The notes under the pieces are model-generated. The model worked only from the letters and a program-made list of their open reading frames with translations. It did no database searches and was not told the origin of the DNA. The position numbers and the translations under genes are program-made. DNA of 8,387 nt from positions 1 through 8,387 of the forward strand of contig CAKVKI010000111.1 of the NCBI GenBank assembly GCA_934754975.1, given 5' to 3'. Of the stretch, positions 7,099-8,387 are shown piece after piece. The stretch is from an uncultured Alistipes sp. Its GTDB lineage: Bacteria > Bacteroidota > Bacteroidia > Bacteroidales > Rikenellaceae. Position 1 is the first letter of the stretch. Every line of letters starts with the position of its first letter.

Positions 7099-7106
7099 CA
7101 AAAATA
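7099..7106 (-). promoter_or_regulatory. Candidate -7 box close to the rmuC start
   Basis: The minus strand reads TATTTTTG, matching every fixed position of TAnnTTTG. It ends one base before the ATG at 7097, so if it is used as a -7 box the transcript would begin inside the annotated reading frame and translation would have to start at 7073. No TTG was found at the usual -33 distance. It may instead simply be the AU-rich leader typical of Bacteroidetes translation starts. Confidence 0.35.
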
Positions 7107-7211
7107 ACAATTTATTCCCGGAAAACGAGCCGTTCGGGGCGCGTGCGAAATATTTTGGTCCGAAGTGCGAATTTATTTGCCTGAAAAGGTGTGTCGTTTG
7201 CCGATTTTTTA

Positions 7212-7219
7212 TAGTTTTG
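7212..7219 (+). promoter_or_regulatory. Candidate -7 box for the DUF4836-type lipoprotein gene
   Basis: The sequence TAGTTTTG matches all fixed positions of the Bacteroidetes -7 consensus TAnnTTTG. Transcription would begin near 7225, giving an AT-rich leader of about 30 bases before the ATG at 7257. A TTTG lies at 7197-7200, but the 11-base spacing is too short for the usual -33 element. The box sits inside a 6-base dyad, CCGATT (7201-7206) with AATCGG (7226-7231), which may be an operator or chance. Confidence 0.5.
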
Positions 7220-7256
7220 TTCTCTAATCGGATTCATTTTTTAATTTAAATAGTAT

Positions 7257-8387
7257 ATGAAGAATTTTTTACAACCCTGGAAGCTGGCCTGCCTTGCGGC
7301 GGTGTCCATGCTGATTGTTTCCTGCGGCGGCAGCGCCGATTACCGCAGCATCCTGCCTGCCGACTCGTTTATGACCATGTCGGTCAATCCCGCATCGCTG
7401 ATGCAGAAGAGCGCGGCCGGCGATTTCGACCAGCATCCGCTTTACGCCCGGATTAAGGCCGAACTCGACAAGGACCAGAGCATGTCCGCCGAGGAGAAGG
7501 AGTACCTGCTCGCACTGCTGAAGAATCCGGGCGAGTCGGGAATCGACGTGAAAAAGGATTTCTTCTTCTTTGCGGCGATGGAGGGCGCCGTGGATGCTCC
7601 CGTTATGCGGGGCGGTTGGCTGCTGCCGATCGGCGACAAGGCCAAATTCGACGGCCTGCTGACGCGGATTAACGAAAAAAGCGGAATCGCGCCCGAAACC
7701 AAGGACGGAGTTTCGGTCATTAACCTGGGGGACGAGGGCGTCATAGGCGCCGTATGTGCATATAACGACATCGCTTTCATGGCTTATTTCGTACAGAACG
7801 GCTCGGAAGACCTGGCCGGCGATGTGCGTAAACTGTTCGCCCAGAAGACCGGCGAGAGCCTGATGGGCGACAAGGTCGTTGCGGAGCAGCTGTCCCGGAA
7901 GAACGATATCAATATGGTGCTTGCGTACGGCGCGATACTTCCCATGATGAACAATCCGATGCTGAGTTCGATGCCCATGATGGATGCGCTGAAGGGGGCG
8001 ACGATGGTCGGTTCCGTCAATTTCGAGAAAGGCAGGATCGTTGCGGATGCTTCCGTGTCGCACAAGGACAAGGAGAGCGAGACCAAGATGGCCGATTTCT
8101 ATGCTTATGTAAAGCCCCAGACCGGAGCGCTGCTGCGTTATGTGCCGGCTGCTTCGATCGGTACGATGTCTTTAGGACTCAACGGCGAAAAGCTCTATTC
8201 GGTACTCTCCGCGATGCCCGGCTACGGGATGCTGATGGCAAATCCGATCGTTAAGCAGGTGATGGAACCCTTCGACGGCGATTTTATGCTTTCCTTCTCG
8301 GGGATGAGCATCGACGGCAAATCTCCCGTGGCGTCGATGCTGGCGCAGGTGAAAGACCCGGCCGTGCTGCAGACGATCGTTACCAAC
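7257..8387 (+). CDS. DUF4836-like lipoprotein, 3' end cut by window
   Basis: An open frame of 377 codons with no stop before the window edge, so the C-terminus is missing. The N-terminus is a lipoprotein signal: a short positive start, a hydrophobic stretch and the lipobox IVSC with C23 as the lipidated cysteine, followed by GGSAD. Residues after the cysteine lack a clear acidic surface-export signal, so the face of the membrane is undecided. The mature part (DYRSILPADSFMTMSVNP..., then repeated blocks such as KPQTGALLRYVPAAS, 284-298, and FDGDFMLSFSGM, 341-352) resembles DUF4836, a Bacteroidetes lipoprotein family of unknown function. This assignment is from recall of the family's appearance. 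Residues 230-250 are very methionine-rich. The ATG at 7257 is preceded by AT-rich sequence ending TAT and is the only start in line with the signal peptide. The gene is divergent from rmuC. Confidence 0.92.
   Translation, partial: MKNFLQPWKLACLAAVSMLIVSCGGSADYRSILPADSFMTMSVNPASLMQKSAAGDFDQHPLYARIKAELDKDQSMSAEEKEYLLALLKNPGESGIDVKKDFFFFAAMEGAVDAPVMRGGWLLPIGDKAKFDGLLTRINEKSGIAPETKDGVSVINLGDEGVIGAVCAYNDIAFMAYFVQNGSEDLAGDVRKLFAQKTGESLMGDKVVAEQLSRKNDINMVLAYGAILPMMNNPMLSSMPMMDALKGATMVGSVNFEKGRIVADASVSHKDKESETKMADFYAYVKPQTGALLRYVPAASIGTMSLGLNGEKLYSVLSAMPGYGMLMANPIVKQVMEPFDGDFMLSFSGMSIDGKSPVASMLAQVKDPAVLQTIVTN

Noticed and set aside
5521..7110. 529-codon second minus-strand frame over rmuC
   Set aside because: The rmuC frame carries all family blocks. 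This one is Arg/Pro/Gly-rich and runs past the rmuC stop into the gap, which is typical of a +1 shadow frame.

Overview
This window looks like chromosomal DNA from a GC-rich member of the Bacteroidales, most likely Alistipes or a close Rikenellaceae relative. That placement is inferred from three things: high GC in coding regions with AT-rich gaps, genes that start without a clear Shine-Dalgarno sequence, and Bacteroidetes-type families (a DUF4836-like lipoprotein, a BT4131-like HAD phosphatase, a secreted GH31 with a DUF5110-type region). No mobile element, CRISPR array, rRNA or tRNA was recognised.

Left block, + strand (110-2786): smpB (trans-translation), a Cof-type HAD phosphatase whose ATG overlaps the smpB stop, a gap of about 150 bases with small hairpins, then tsaB (tRNA t6A synthesis) and a closely linked alpha-helical protein of unknown function. 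The block ends at a strong hairpin terminator (2833-2863) that also serves the gene arriving from the other side.

Middle block, - strand (2886-7097): rmuC is upstream and a large secreted GH31 glycoside hydrolase lies downstream of it, separated by 102 bases. The GH31 has no SusC/SusD pair, sulfatase or sugar regulator beside it in this window, so it looks like a stand-alone periplasmic enzyme rather than a visible part of a polysaccharide utilisation locus.

Right block, + strand (7257 to the edge): a divergently transcribed lipoprotein of the DUF4836 type, cut by the window end. The 159-base divergent gap holds candidate Bacteroidetes -7 boxes for both directions.

Most of the content is housekeeping and is assigned from recognisable motifs. 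No convincing undescribed system is visible. The points most worth checking are the unknown tsaB-linked protein, the GH31 active-site variant with its C-terminal helical extension, the rmuC start codon versus its promoter-like box, a shared TAT/CAT-before-ATG start context, and the structured gap before tsaB.
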